Part shown: positions 32,320 through 42,683 of the stretch, in pieces
Position numbering within the stretch: the first letter of the stretch is position 1
How the letters are laid out: every line of letters begins with the position of its first letter
Source of the DNA: Sphaerulina vaccinii
Taxonomy: Eukaryota; Ascomycota; Dothideomycetes; Mycosphaerellales; Mycosphaerellaceae
Length of the DNA: 64,000 bases
Reading direction: 5' to 3'
NCBI GenBank assembly: GCA_022570795.1
Contig: JAKUDP010000025.1
Location: 573,001 to 637,000 of the forward strand
Notes under the pieces: generated by a model
Database searches by the model: none
What the model saw: the letters and a program-made list of their open reading frames with translations, nothing else
Told to the model about the DNA's origin: nothing
Translations under genes and position numbers: made by a program

Positions 32320-32656
32320 CTAGCTATGCTCTATTTCAATGATGGTATTCCGATCATTTCGATTGTCGATGTTTTCCGGAGTCGGTAACTTTGCGGAGTC
32401 GGTGTTTTTGAGAGCACTAGAAGCAATTGCACTGATCTTGTGGAACAGGAGTGCTACAGATGTCAACTACCATTGCTGTCGTATAGTACAACTTCCCTTC
32501 ATCACAGCTCGCAACTCACCATACTGCTGAAGGATCGGCGACCGCGCGATCCAAGCACTCTTTCCATGCGCTGCAGCGAGTTCCGCAATCTTGGGCTGAT
32601 ACTGCGCCAATGACGCTCAGCAGGCCCAGAAGGACTGATGCGAGGTGGAACTGCAT
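32320..32656 (-). CDS. Small Cys-containing secreted protein
   Basis: Two-exon model: 32,656-32,520 and 32,431-32,320, with an 88-base intron (GTGAGT...GATCAG), giving 82 residues. The start is a strong signal peptide (MQFHLASVLLGLLSVIGAVSA), followed by QDCGTRCSAWKECLDRA, and a fourth Cys at the splice junction (AVCAIAS). The four closely spaced Cys resemble small effector-like or CFEM-like fragments, but eight Cys would be needed for CFEM. Exon 2 is hydrophilic with no Cys. The second exon is supported only by phase and splice sites. Family unknown. Confidence 0.45.
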
Positions 32657-34115
32657 TTTCGAAGCTGATACGTGTACGAGTTGTATGTCGGTAGACTGTG
32701 TAGTTGGCGCCAAAGATCGAAAAGAAGTTGATAGCGTAGATATACTTGCTGATCGTCGTCCGTTGTCTTGTCCCTATAGCTTCAAAGTCAGCTAGATTCG
32801 GCTCAATGTCGCTATATCGTAGGCAGCTGCCATTCTGTCTCATTGCAAGGCAAGGATCAGCTGAGCGAGACTGCGAGTGTTTCGCCAGCCGGAGCATTTT
32901 TGCCCCTGGGTTGTACTGCGATGACATCTGTGATCTATCGCGCCGTGGACGGTATGGAATCCTCCAGAGCCCGTGGTGGGTGTCCAGTGCTTCCTAGATT
33001 GCGGAGAGCCAACGAGCCAACCTGCTTGGAGACGTGGTATCTTGGTGGCGTCTCGAGCTCCTTCATTGCTTCCTTCAAGGCCTCCTGTTTCAATCTGATG
33101 CGAGAGCAGTACCTGAACGGACACGAGGCCGCAACTTTCAGGAGCCTTGCTGCCAAGCATATAACAGCTGACGCTTTGAAGTGGCACTACTGCCAGGAAT
33201 TACCACAATGCCGCTTCCAATGCCGCTTCCAATGCCGCTTCCAATGCCATTCACTTAGGAGTTCTGGCTTTGGCTGCAACAGAAAGGTGATTGCCATTGG
33301 GCTAGTCCGAGGATACCTCGCGCCCTTGTGAGCGGACTCGAGTCACCGAGCGTAAGCACTTGCGGCCGGGAAGACAACATTGGAACACAGGCCGTGTCTT
33401 CATATATGGTCTCGCACTTCATCCTGTGCAGCTGAGGATAGCGCAACAGCTTGCGGCGACGACTTTCCAATATATTGCAGACTGCACGTGTATCCCGGGA
33501 GCTGGCCATGTCGATGGACGTCACATCTTGTCTTCGTCGGCTCAGAGTCACGCCGTGCGATCCGAAAGAGTCCAGCATGTCAGCGGTAGGAGACCGTTGT
33601 CGATGAGATGGAAGGTGATGAAGATGAAATAAGATGAAGAAAGAACGACGCGTCGACAACTTGGAACGCGTGAGATGTTGTTTGTCAGCTTCGGATTGCC
33701 TCGCATTCAGAATCCCGGCAAAAATGACTTCACCTCCACCTCATTCGACTCAGCCACCCCTTCTGTTCACTAACACTCCAACACAATCAACGGCAGTGCT
33801 CGGGAGCACAGAGATGCCCGCCCAAGAAGCAGAGAACACGGTCTCCCGCCAGTGAAGATGGTATCAAGATCCCCATGACTAAGCCTCACATGCATCATAT
33901 GCCACTTCGGCCATGATCCTTACCGCCTCGTGCAATGCAACCGAGTGCGAGCAAAAGTACGAGCCCTACGGCTAGGGCTCGGGGGCCGTAGTACGTCTGC
34001 ATCTGCATGATTTCAGGCAGACATCGAGATAAACCTCAGTCACATTCTTCGTCTCTGCTGACATCCCAAAGTACTGACCTGTAGGTGAGACGTGGATCCT
34101 CCATGTTCCTCCACA
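32657..34115. other. Intergenic with a short tandem repeat
   Basis: About 1.5 kb with only short frames. A 43-codon ATG frame at about 33,724-33,855 and a 73-codon minus frame at 32,935-33,156 are open but carry no motif. It includes the promoter of the lipase-GTPase gene. Confidence 0.4.
33207..33248. repeat. 12-bp tandem repeat, 3.5 copies
   Basis: AATGCCGCTTCC occurs at 33,207-33,218, 33,219-33,230 and 33,231-33,242, plus a half copy to 33,248. The unit is a multiple of three, but no supported gene covers it. Confidence 0.9.
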
Positions 34116-37100
34116 ATGGAGAAGGACCCGTTCAGCGCCTTTAGCAGCCTGAGTCAGCTACCTACACGCCTGGTGATCTGTGTAGATGGCACCGAGTTCA
34201 AGCCTGCTGGTTCAGAGGATGACAGGCCTACCAATGTCTACCGGATATACTCAAGTATCGCGTCTGGCAAAGTCGTGGACAGCGCATCTGGAGCTACTGT
34301 GAACCAGGTACCACTTTACTATCCCGGGATTGGCAGCGCAGATGGTCTGGTACCCAAAGACAAACTGCAGCTTGGCATTGGGAACACCTACCAGGACCAG
34401 ATCCGGAATGTGTACGAAAGGTGTTGCGGCTTATCTGGAGATGAAGATGAGGTAATCTTCTTCGGCTTCTCACGCGGTGCGTATGTTGTGCGCGCAGTAG
34501 CTGGTCTGCTTCACCACATTGGCGCCCTGCGCAGTGCTGGCACTCCCGACTTTGCTCGTGACTACAAGAAGATACTTCGAGAGTCTGGACATAAGCTGGA
34601 AAGAGCGAATACCATCCGATCTGGCAACTTTCCACTCTCGCCAACTCAATCAGTATCATCACTATCATCCACCTCCACAGCAGACTTCCGACCAGCTCCA
34701 GAGATCCGTTTTCTGGGACTGTTCGATACTATCAGAGCATTTCCCGATGACAAATTCGACACATCCTTCAACAGCTCTACTCAGCACTTCAGGCATGCTG
34801 TGGCACTACATGAGGATCGAAAGATCCTATCTCCGGAAGTACTATACCCAGAAGACTTCTACAAGACGGAGCTGAAGAGCTCAGGGCGCAGTTTCGTCCA
34901 AGCGCTGTTTATTGGCAGCCATGGCGACATGGGCGGCACTTCGCCAAAAGCTGGTCTTAGTCTGTATCCTCTACAATGGATGATACTCGAAGCGATTGCC
35001 TGTGGCATACATATTGAGCTCGACAGCACAGTACCAACCAGCCATGGTGGGCCTCTTTCAAGGCCGTTGGCGATGGTGTTCCCTAAGAAGTCGACGAAGA
35101 GCAAAGACGTGATCAAGATGACATTCACGACCGCTAATGGGGTAGCTGTCACAATGCACGACCTTCGCTCTGTGCACGATGGGTCAAGATCACAAGACCA
35201 ATACGGCATCAAGCTTGGCAGCCGCCCGGTCTCGTTACGCATGAAGAAACAGAGATCGCCGTTCGACAACAACGGATATCTGCGAGGGTACTGCGATCAC
35301 GCCCCACAAGGCACGATCATCCATCCTTCAGCATACCTGCTACTGGACGAGCATATCAACGTTGCACTTGACACGAAAGAAGCGAAGCTGCAACGCAACC
35401 TGGAAGATTGGCGGGAGAAGATGCTTGGCACGCAAAACGGGCATATCAACTTCGGCTTCTGGGGCGATAGCAACATCGACGATGAAATCAATCCTGGCGC
35501 CATTCGGGTACTTGTGTGCGGGAACACTGGCGTTGGAAAGTCAACTCTCATCAACAAGACCTTTGGAGTGGAGGTCACGACAAGTAGCGATAGGACACGC
35601 GGCATTCACGATGTCAAGCAAGAAATCACGTTCGACGGCAGACCAGACTTGATTGTGCATGACTCTGGAGGCTTCGAAGCTGGTGCCGATACAGAATTCC
35701 TGGCCATCGAGGAGTTTCTCAAAGAAAAGTCTCACGCAGAAGAGGTCAAGGATCGACTGCATGTCATCTGGTTCTGTGTAGAGATCAACTCTGCTAGGAC
35801 TTTGCAGACAGCAACAGAGAAGCTTTTCCAAGCAGTTGGGCAGTATGCTCATGAGGTGCCAATTGTTGTCGTTGCTACCAAGAAGGATGACTTCTTAGAC
35901 ATTGAATTCATGGCAAAGAAGAAGGAGCTAAAACGAGATAAGCAGCCATTTGACGAAGAGTTGTGCGAAGCCTATGCCGAAGAGAAGCTCCGCGAAAGAC
36001 TCGAAGAAGTCAGACACGAGATGGAGTCCGTTCCTGGAGGCCGCCTCGATGCCATCGTGGCAGTCAGCCAAGGTATGTGTCAGCTCTGTCTTGATATGTC
36101 CCACCACGCTAACACGGCGCTACAGAGGACGACGACTCAATCGCATTCTTATCAAAGACCACCTCCCACACGTTCGATCTAGACAAGGTCCGTCTACTCT
36201 ATATCCGCGCCCAAGTAACGCGCATCGACCTCAAAGTTGACTTAGCCCTCCACGAAGTTATGCGCCGCTATCGCCCACTCGTCAAAACAGCAACCGGAGT
36301 CTCTTTCACGCCCATCGGTGCGTCGACGCATCGCAAAACTGCTGCGGCCAAAGTCTGCACTGCCATCTTGAACTGCTTTGGGCTCCCGAGCGTTTCTTCC
36401 CAGACGGCCATCGCGAACATGAAGCAGAACGTGTGGGATCATCTTGGATTTGACTTCTTCATGGCCATTGCTGAAGGACTGAATCTGTTCGGAGTCGCAG
36501 GCACAGGCATAGCAGGCGGTGTACCTGCCGTTCTGGTCACTGGAGCTATCTCCGTGCCACTTGTGGTACCTTCGACATGTCGACTCTTCTTGACGATGTC
36601 AGCAGATCTGATCTTAGTGCTTATCTTATCTTTCAAGCAAGTCGCTCTGCAAAGCCGCCAACCTCAGGAAAAGGACTTCCAGAATGCCTCTCGCGACTAC
36701 CGATTGAGAGGCTACTCAGAGCACGTTCACCTGGATATCAAGACCCTCATACCCAGAAGAAGTCTAGCCGCAAGCTACAAGTACGACAAGATCCGCGACG
36801 GGCTTGAAAGTATCGTCGACAGATACAAGAGCAAGCTTATGGAAGGCGAGAAGTTACCAAGTGATGCCAAGTCAAGGCGCGGTAACATGGATTTGCACGA
36901 AGACGAGGAAGATGCGAAAATCATACACCAGGTCAGCGATAAGCTGGTCGAACTCGAAGGCAGTCAGCCGACTGAGCTACCTGCTGGAAAGGAAGCGATC
37001 ACGACTGAGTTGCCGGTGCATGAGAAGCCTGCTGAACTCGCTGGCGATGAGCCGCCGAGGTATGCTGTTGAGCTGCCAACGCGACGGGCCACTACGAAGG

Positions 37101-37309
37101 TACACTTGCCTGAGTGGTCTCCTGTCGAGAGGCAATGTTCTCAGGCACAAGAAGCTGAACTCTATTCTGGTCACGATGTGCTTCCTGAACCATCGGAGAA
37201 TGCGAAGATACACCTGCCTGAGATTGCTTCACCCAACGACGTTGCAGAGAACTCAAACATACCTGCCAGAACGCGCTCGGAGCTACCATCAATGCGCAGA
37301 TGGACCTGA
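34116..37309 (+). CDS. DUF2235 (Tle1-like lipase) / P-loop GTPase / membrane fusion protein
   Basis: Two exons, 34,116-36,072 and 36,126-37,309 (GTATGT...CTACAG), giving 1,046 residues. Residues 15-400 are a DUF2235 alpha/beta hydrolase: LVICVDGTEF, then GFSRGAYVVR with the nucleophilic Ser near residue 117, then GSHGDMGG with the Asp/His region near 267. DUF2235 includes the Tle1 phospholipases of bacterial type VI secretion. Residues 460-660 form a GTPase with Walker A GNTGVGKSTLI near 469, a DSGG (DxxG) switch and a VATKKD guanine-specificity box. Residues about 760-822 hold two hydrophobic segments (FGVAGTGIAGGVPAVLV and LFLTMSADLILVLILSF). The tail of about 220 residues is charged. The ATG at 34,116 is the first in frame. 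The protein may act at a membrane as a GTP-switched lipase; this is inference. Confidence 0.85.
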
Positions 37310-38063
37310 TCTAGGCTGTCGTCCATCTATGGCTGTGGGAAATGGTCGTTGCGGCCTCTCCGCTGTCCGGCACCCTCTCCACTGCTCGAAGAAAAGCTGT
37401 GTCGCTTGGAATCCTAGGTGTGCACATCAAGAATCGACGAAAGTGTCAAGCTATACCTCGATGCCTCTCCACTCTCGGAGCCGAATGGTGTGTGCCGGCG
37501 GTTTGTACATGTGAGGCTCGCAGAAATGTCGAAAGTCTTAGCGTCTGCGCCAAACGTGGAACCAGAGCAGCGTTGATTCCTGCTCTGGATGTGTGGCAGG
37601 CTAAGTAGTGTATGCCGCAGTAGCGCGGGCAACCCTAACTGACGACAAGAAACGCACGAGAAGTGGCTATACCATAGTGCGCCACTCCTACGCAGGCTGG
37701 CAAATTAAGACTTCGAGCCAAGCGACTCCGCATGGGCCAAGTCTTGCCAAGGATATAGCTGAACAGAATCCAGCTGTGCGTTCACAAAGTGCTGCACATA
37801 TGTATGTGCCTACCTGCTAGCGTCCCGTCCATCTCCAGGCTGACTGCCCATATACAGAGAAGACAGAACCGTATGCAAGCCACAAGTCAGCCTAGACATG
37901 ATCCTCGGCAGGATCGCGACCATGGAGAGCTATCATGAACATCACGTTCCTTCCTGTCTGGTCCTACTTGAAGGCAACACGTACCCTGACTAGTCGTCAA
38001 TAGCTTTGGCATAATTCGACTTCTTCTCGATCAACACACCAATTCTCCGTTGTGGAAGAAAGA
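37310..38063. other. Intergenic
   Basis: No supported coding signal. Frames of 70-90 codons here are chance overlaps. Confidence 0.4.
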
Positions 38064-39353
38064 ATGGCATCGCTACGGACAGCAGTCACTCTAGCGCTCA
38101 TCCACGTCGCAGCAGCCGCAGAAGAATCCATATGTTGACGCGACGAATACCTATGTTGACCTCACCAACCTAGTTAACTACACAATTCCGTCCACCCGCT
38201 GCGCCAGTCCATCCGGCTACGAAGCCTGCGTAAATCCTGTCACTACAGAATTCGCAAACTGTCTGAAAGCAGGAGGAGACGAAGGAGAAGTCCAAGATTG
38301 TGCCTCTGCAGCGACGAAGCTCACGCTACAGTGCATATACGCAAATTGTTGGAACATCGTAAGTCCTGAAACTGCTCGGACAACCAACGCAGACACACGA
38401 TGTGAGATTTGACATCGTTGCTCGCACAGGTCTATAGCTGTGAAGTCCAACAATACGCAGCATTGTTCCTTTATATCCACGGCTCATACAGAATCCCCTA
38501 CTATCCAGCTCCAGACTCCACGTCAGCTGGATCATGTTCTTGTAATATCGAAGCTGCAGAGTTAGCTGCGACCTCAGCATTTTTTGGCCTTGCAAGTTGT
38601 GCTTCGGCAGCAGAATCACTCGATGGCATCTATGCTTGTGCCTGCTGTGCACGGGCTGGAGCCTACGCTGCGTAAGTCATCCATCTCTCAGCACAACAAT
38701 TAACACACCGATAACGCTAACGCTAACATCACATCAACAAAAGTCTATATGACACCTGTCCTGGAGTCAATCCGCAATATCTTTTTAACTACCTTCCAGG
38801 TCTCGAATTCCGACTACGACAGCTCCTTCTTCCTATTTCCAGTCCGCTGAATCTTGGGCCGCGACAAAATAACTGTGCTCAGTATCTCCAACAGTATCCT
38901 TGCGAGAGATCTTTGAACTTTTATGAGCTGAATGGAGATTCGTTGACTTATTTGTCCGCTTTGCCGACCAGTACTGGTACAGCTACCTGGTTGAACAACC
39001 CTGGAGAGCTGGCAACTCCTTCTGCAGAAGTGGTTACTTTTGTGCCTAACTATTTACTGTCAAGTTCTACTTTGCTTGCCACAGCTGTGAGCGCAGAGCG
39101 TGAAGGAGGAGCAGCTATAACCACGAGTGCAAGTGGAAGTCCTTTTGGAAGTGAGACTGGTAGTGCGGTTAGTCTGACGAGTACTTCGGAAGGAAGAGGA
39201 GCAGCTACAATCACAACTGCAGGCGGAAGTCTTTCTGGAAGTGAAGTTGGTAGTGCGGCTACTCCCACGAGTACTTCGGGTGCTAATGGTAGTCCTGCAA
39301 TGCCACTGATGGCGGTATGGGCGTTCATCGGAGCAGTCTGTTATGTCAACTAG
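38064..39353 (+). CDS. GPI-type Cys-rich wall protein, N-terminal frameshift or micro-intron
   Basis: Starts with a signal peptide (MASLRTAVTLALIHVAAAAEES). The mature part is Cys-rich (RCASPSGYEACVNPVT, CIYANCWN, GSCSCN, CACCARAGA, YDTCPG). Then come a Ser/Thr/Gly-rich region and a hydrophobic C-terminus (MPLMAVWAFIGAVCYVN) typical of a GPI signal. Two ordinary introns fit: 38,359-38,429 and 38,672-38,743. Between signal peptide and mature protein the frame changes near 38,130. Either one base is inserted or lost, or a 40-base intron (38,134-38,173, GTTGAC...CCTAG) is removed, which is unusually short. The frame across that 40 bases reads as good protein (VDATNTYVDLTNLV), favouring a frameshift. 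The family is widespread in Dothideomycetes but has no known function to my knowledge. Confidence 0.65.
39102..39281 (+). repeat. 90-bp in-frame tandem repeat, two copies
   Basis: Two diverged 90-base units encode the Ser/Thr/Gly stalk of the GPI-type protein. Each contains GGAGCAGCTA, GGAAGT and GGTAGTGCGG blocks at the same spacing. Repeat-number change here would lengthen the wall-spanning stalk. Confidence 0.8.
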
Positions 39354-39620
39354 ACTGCACCAGGAGCTCGCTTGTACAGATCTAGCTATTGTAAGACTCC
39401 CCAACATGCAGCCAATGTCGAGGAGTAGAGACCTCGGATCGAAGCAATGTCGAGCTTCATGTCGTAACGTTGGCATCTCCACTTTCGCATACATCACCTG
39501 CCCTCGTTCTTGATTATACTCAACAACCCTGACGATTTCTCCCAAGCTCAACGTCATCTGAAATGCAGTGCCCATCCTGCCCTCCCATATGCGACTCAAG
39601 TACCTTCTCCCTGCATCACT
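39354..39620. other. Convergent intergenic
   Basis: 3' flanks of the GPI-type gene and the small zinc-ribbon-like gene. Nothing else seen. Confidence 0.3.
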
Positions 39621-39908
39621 CTACTCTCCTCTGCGTCTTCGTGCTTCTGCTCTTTCTCTTGCCATCCTGCTCACTTTCTCATCGTAGGCCTCCTGGTGCA
39701 TCTTGTGAGCCAGCAGTACATTTCGGAGCTGCTCCTCCTCCAGAGTAGAGTCGATCCAGGAGTTGTGGCAAGGTCGTCCAGGCAGACCGTGACAGAAGAC
39801 TGCATCTGGAGCGCTGCCAGGCAGTTGAGCCATCACTGTCTGGTTCGGCCATCGATCAGGGGATGCGCTGTAGCATCTGGGACAGTAGAAAGCGGGAGGC
39901 TGTGTCAT
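39621..39908 (-). CDS. Small Cys-pair protein, unknown
   Basis: 95 residues from the ATG at 39,906-39,908. The frame is open upstream to 39,992 without another ATG, so a 5' exon may be missing. It has FYCPRCYSASPDRW near the start and FCHGLPGRPCHNSWID in the middle, a CxxC plus Cys/His pattern that might bind one zinc. It ends in a basic helix (MARERAEARRRRGE). I do not recognise the family. Confidence 0.45.
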   Translation of the reverse strand: MTQPPAFYCPRCYSASPDRWPNQTVMAQLPGSAPDAVFCHGLPGRPCHNSWIDSTLEEEQLRNVLLAHKMHQEAYDEKVSRMARERAEARRRRGE

Positions 39909-40349
39909 AGTGAGCTGTGTTGCGCTTGGATAGTTCTGTGGAGTGGAGTCGTCGATGCTGAATCTTGTCTGTGTTGCGAAGTGGCCGAACAAGGAGGAGC
40001 GTGAACAGGACTAGAGAGGAGATTGGGACGAGAAGCCTCTCGTGACTGGCTGTGAGTATCTGCGGAAGTTGCCTGTGTAGAAGTCGAGTATGATCGATTG
40101 AGAAGAGGTAGCGCTTTATAGCGCAGAAGAACGCGTGCGCGCTACCAATTACAGGGGTCGCGTGATAAGCAAGGGTATGGGCAGGGGAAAGCCTGCAGAC
40201 ATAGCATGGTGCTGATACTGCAGTCAATAGCCGAGCTATCACATTAGAAGTCGAGTACATCTGGTTGAATCTCAAGAGAGCAGAGATGCTTGGGGCTACT
40301 ATCCAAGGATAAATCGCCAACAAAACTGTACCTGACAAGTGCATCCAGC
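39909..40349. other. Intergenic
   Basis: No supported coding signal between the small Cys-pair gene and the end of the helix-hairpin-helix gene. Confidence 0.3.
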
Positions 40350-42683
40350 TTATCTCCTCAGCCCTTTCGACAGCATAGCCATTGCGACGCTAGCAACAAT
40401 GGGAGGTCCAAACATCGTGCCAGCCACTTCGAGGTAGTCCTTCCAGCTCCACGTTGCCCCGTCTTCATGCGCAGACCCAGCGTCTGCCATGTTTGCAGTC
40501 ATCCTCACGCCTGGTATCAGTACTCGAGACTCTCGGCCTCCAAAAGCAATACCTATCTTGGTTCTGCTGAACGACGATCGACGAGATGAGCGTGAGCATC
40601 TACCAGAGTCTAGACAGGTGTTTGCCGATGCAGTCGCCTCATGTGCACCGAGTCCATTCAATGCTGACGGGCAACTGGTATCTGGAACCACGATCTTCAC
40701 AGGCAGATCTTCTTCGATGGAAGAAGTTTGGCTCAGCTCTAGATGCAGCGTGTCGATCTGGCGTTCCTCTTCTGCGTCGGAAGAGGACAGGGCTGCTTCT
40801 TGATTACTCTTGGCGCTGCGTCGGATTGCGCAATCATCTGCAGTCTTCTGCGATGCTGCAGCGATTCGATCGTGACCACGATCTAACACATCGATGAATG
40901 GAAGCAGACTTGGCGGAATGTCGAGAACCTCTGCCTCTTCCAGATCCTTCTGAGCTACTTGCAAAGATGGCAGGTCCGTTTCAGACTCTGCATCTGATGC
41001 TACCTCGGAGAATGCGTTCTGGTCTTCTGCAGGGCCCTCTACAACTTCCTTGCTACAGCGTGAGCTATGCCCATCTTGAGCTGAGCCAGGAGCTAGCACA
41101 TCGACAAAAGGTAGCAAAGTGTGTGGTATGTCGCATATAGTGCCATCCTCTGCGTTCCGAGGATGAGTTGCTTCAGCCTCGGGTGTTTGCACATCGTTGT
41201 CTGATGTGACAGCGTCCTTGTGCAAACAAGGCTCTGCGAGGATCTCAGAGATGAGTGTAGCCGCCTCTGACTGCTCAGACTTGGGTTCTTCTGACGCTTG
41301 GTGAATGTCAGTTTCTGTCGGAGGCACAGCAGATGCAGCTCGAGTTGGGCCCACACACGATGCCCTACACTTAATGCCTACTGTCATGTGCAGCTCCGGT
41401 GATTCGTGTGCGTTACGGCTAATGTTAGGGAACACGGCAAACAGCTGATGGACAAAGTCTTTGAGAGAAACTTGGTCACTGGCCTCGAATGACTCCGCGC
41501 AATGGTTCAGCAAGGCTCGAGAAAAAATGGAGGCTGATGAGTCTGCCACGTACTGGGCCCGGAGCCAGTCGCGCAACTGCTGCCGACTTTCTTCCAGATC
41601 ACTCGAGTGTAGCATGGTCGTTGATGTATCCACTTCTGCAGGAGAGATGGAACACGAGCGGGGATCTGCCCCGATTTTGCTGCTTTGGAAGCCAGCCCCT
41701 TCTTGAGCTGAGCCTGGAGCGAGCATGCCGACGAAAGGTAGCAAGCTCTGTGGGATGTTGCACCTGTCTCCATCCTCGGCGCTCAGCAAGCGAACAAGCT
41801 GTGCTTGAGACGGCTCGTTGTGTCCTGACGCGGTATTGGGAGTGACCGAGGAAGGGCTTGCCACATCGGTGGCGATCATCGCATCGGCCATGAGCTGCAC
41901 ATTTTTTTCCAGTCTTTCTTGGAAGAGAGGCTCCGTGGTAGAATTAGCAGAGGGAGTTTGAGCTAACTCCATTGGCAAATCATCGACGACCTCATTGCCC
42001 AAGTTAGAGATCTCTTCTTCATCTGCCGTGGCAGCCTTTCTCTTCTCTACCAGCACCTGATCGACAATTCCATCGTCCCACTCGAAAATCGCTTCCTCAT
42101 CTGCAGCCGAAGCCTCTTCTTTGTCCGTCCTCAACATCTCATTCGATGTAGCGCAAGGTTTGCTCTCCGCGGCCACCTCTTCGATAGGCTTGTATTGATG
42201 TTGTTGTGATGTGTCAGTACATCCCTTTGTGGGACGTCCAATGGTCACGGAAGCCGTCGATGTTTCATCGGGAAGTGCTTCGCAAAAGCGGCGACAAGCC
42301 TCCTGCACTTTCTGTACCTTGACAGTCGTGAACCCTTTGATACGCTGTAGTTGATTAGGCATAGCGTTTCCTACTGCCTCGACCGTAGTCCAGCCACATT
42401 TCTTCAGCCTGCCAACATCGATCTTGTTAATACCGTAGGCACTCAGATGCTGAACGGCGTGGGCACCATTGTCCACGAGGACAGGACGAACATCGAGACT
42501 TGCAGCTTGGCGCTTGTCAGCTTCGCTGGACTGTTGCGCAAGGTCAGGTCCTGCTACAGGTCCTTCAGCGTCCTGAGAAGCGATCTTCGACGCGCTAAGA
42601 AGCCTCAATCTCTTAATGATGAACTCATCCTCGTCAGCTCCTGAGGTGACTCTCTGCCGCGTCGTTGCTAGCTTTGCTGACAT
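40350..42683 (-). CDS. Rad51-type HhH domain protein with internal repeats and C-terminal tail anchor
   Basis: 777 residues, single exon from ATG 42,683. Residues about 82-130 read INKIDVGRLKKCGW, then TVEAVGNAMPNQLQRIKGF and KVQKVQEA. This matches the N-terminal helix-hairpin-helix of Rad51/DMC1 (GI..DVKKL...GF.TVEAV....L..IKG...K..KI..A), a DNA- or protein-binding module. No Walker A/B or RecA core follows. Most of the rest is acidic and disordered, with three copies of an LLPFVDVLAPGSAQDG-like motif (about 41,704-41,765, 41,083-41,145, and a weaker one at 40,876-40,925). The last 32 residues (MFGPPIVASVAMAMLSKGL) look like a membrane tail anchor. It overlaps the previous ORF by 50 bases in another frame. 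Function unknown. Confidence 0.7.
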   Translation of the reverse strand: MSAKLATTRQRVTSGADEDEFIIKRLRLLSASKIASQDAEGPVAGPDLAQQSSEADKRQAASLDVRPVLVDNGAHAVQHLSAYGINKIDVGRLKKCGWTTVEAVGNAMPNQLQRIKGFTTVKVQKVQEACRRFCEALPDETSTASVTIGRPTKGCTDTSQQHQYKPIEEVAAESKPCATSNEMLRTDKEEASAADEEAIFEWDDGIVDQVLVEKRKAATADEEEISNLGNEVVDDLPMELAQTPSANSTTEPLFQERLEKNVQLMADAMIATDVASPSSVTPNTASGHNEPSQAQLVRLLSAEDGDRCNIPQSLLPFVGMLAPGSAQEGAGFQSSKIGADPRSCSISPAEVDTSTTMLHSSDLEESRQQLRDWLRAQYVADSSASIFSRALLNHCAESFEASDQVSLKDFVHQLFAVFPNISRNAHESPELHMTVGIKCRASCVGPTRAASAVPPTETDIHQASEEPKSEQSEAATLISEILAEPCLHKDAVTSDNDVQTPEAEATHPRNAEDGTICDIPHTLLPFVDVLAPGSAQDGHSSRCSKEVVEGPAEDQNAFSEVASDAESETDLPSLQVAQKDLEEAEVLDIPPSLLPFIDVLDRGHDRIAAASQKTADDCAIRRSAKSNQEAALSSSDAEEERQIDTLHLELSQTSSIEEDLPVKIVVPDTSCPSALNGLGAHEATASANTCLDSGRCSRSSRRSSFSRTKIGIAFGGRESRVLIPGVRMTANMADAGSAHEDGATWSWKDYLEVAGTMFGPPIVASVAMAMLSKGLRR

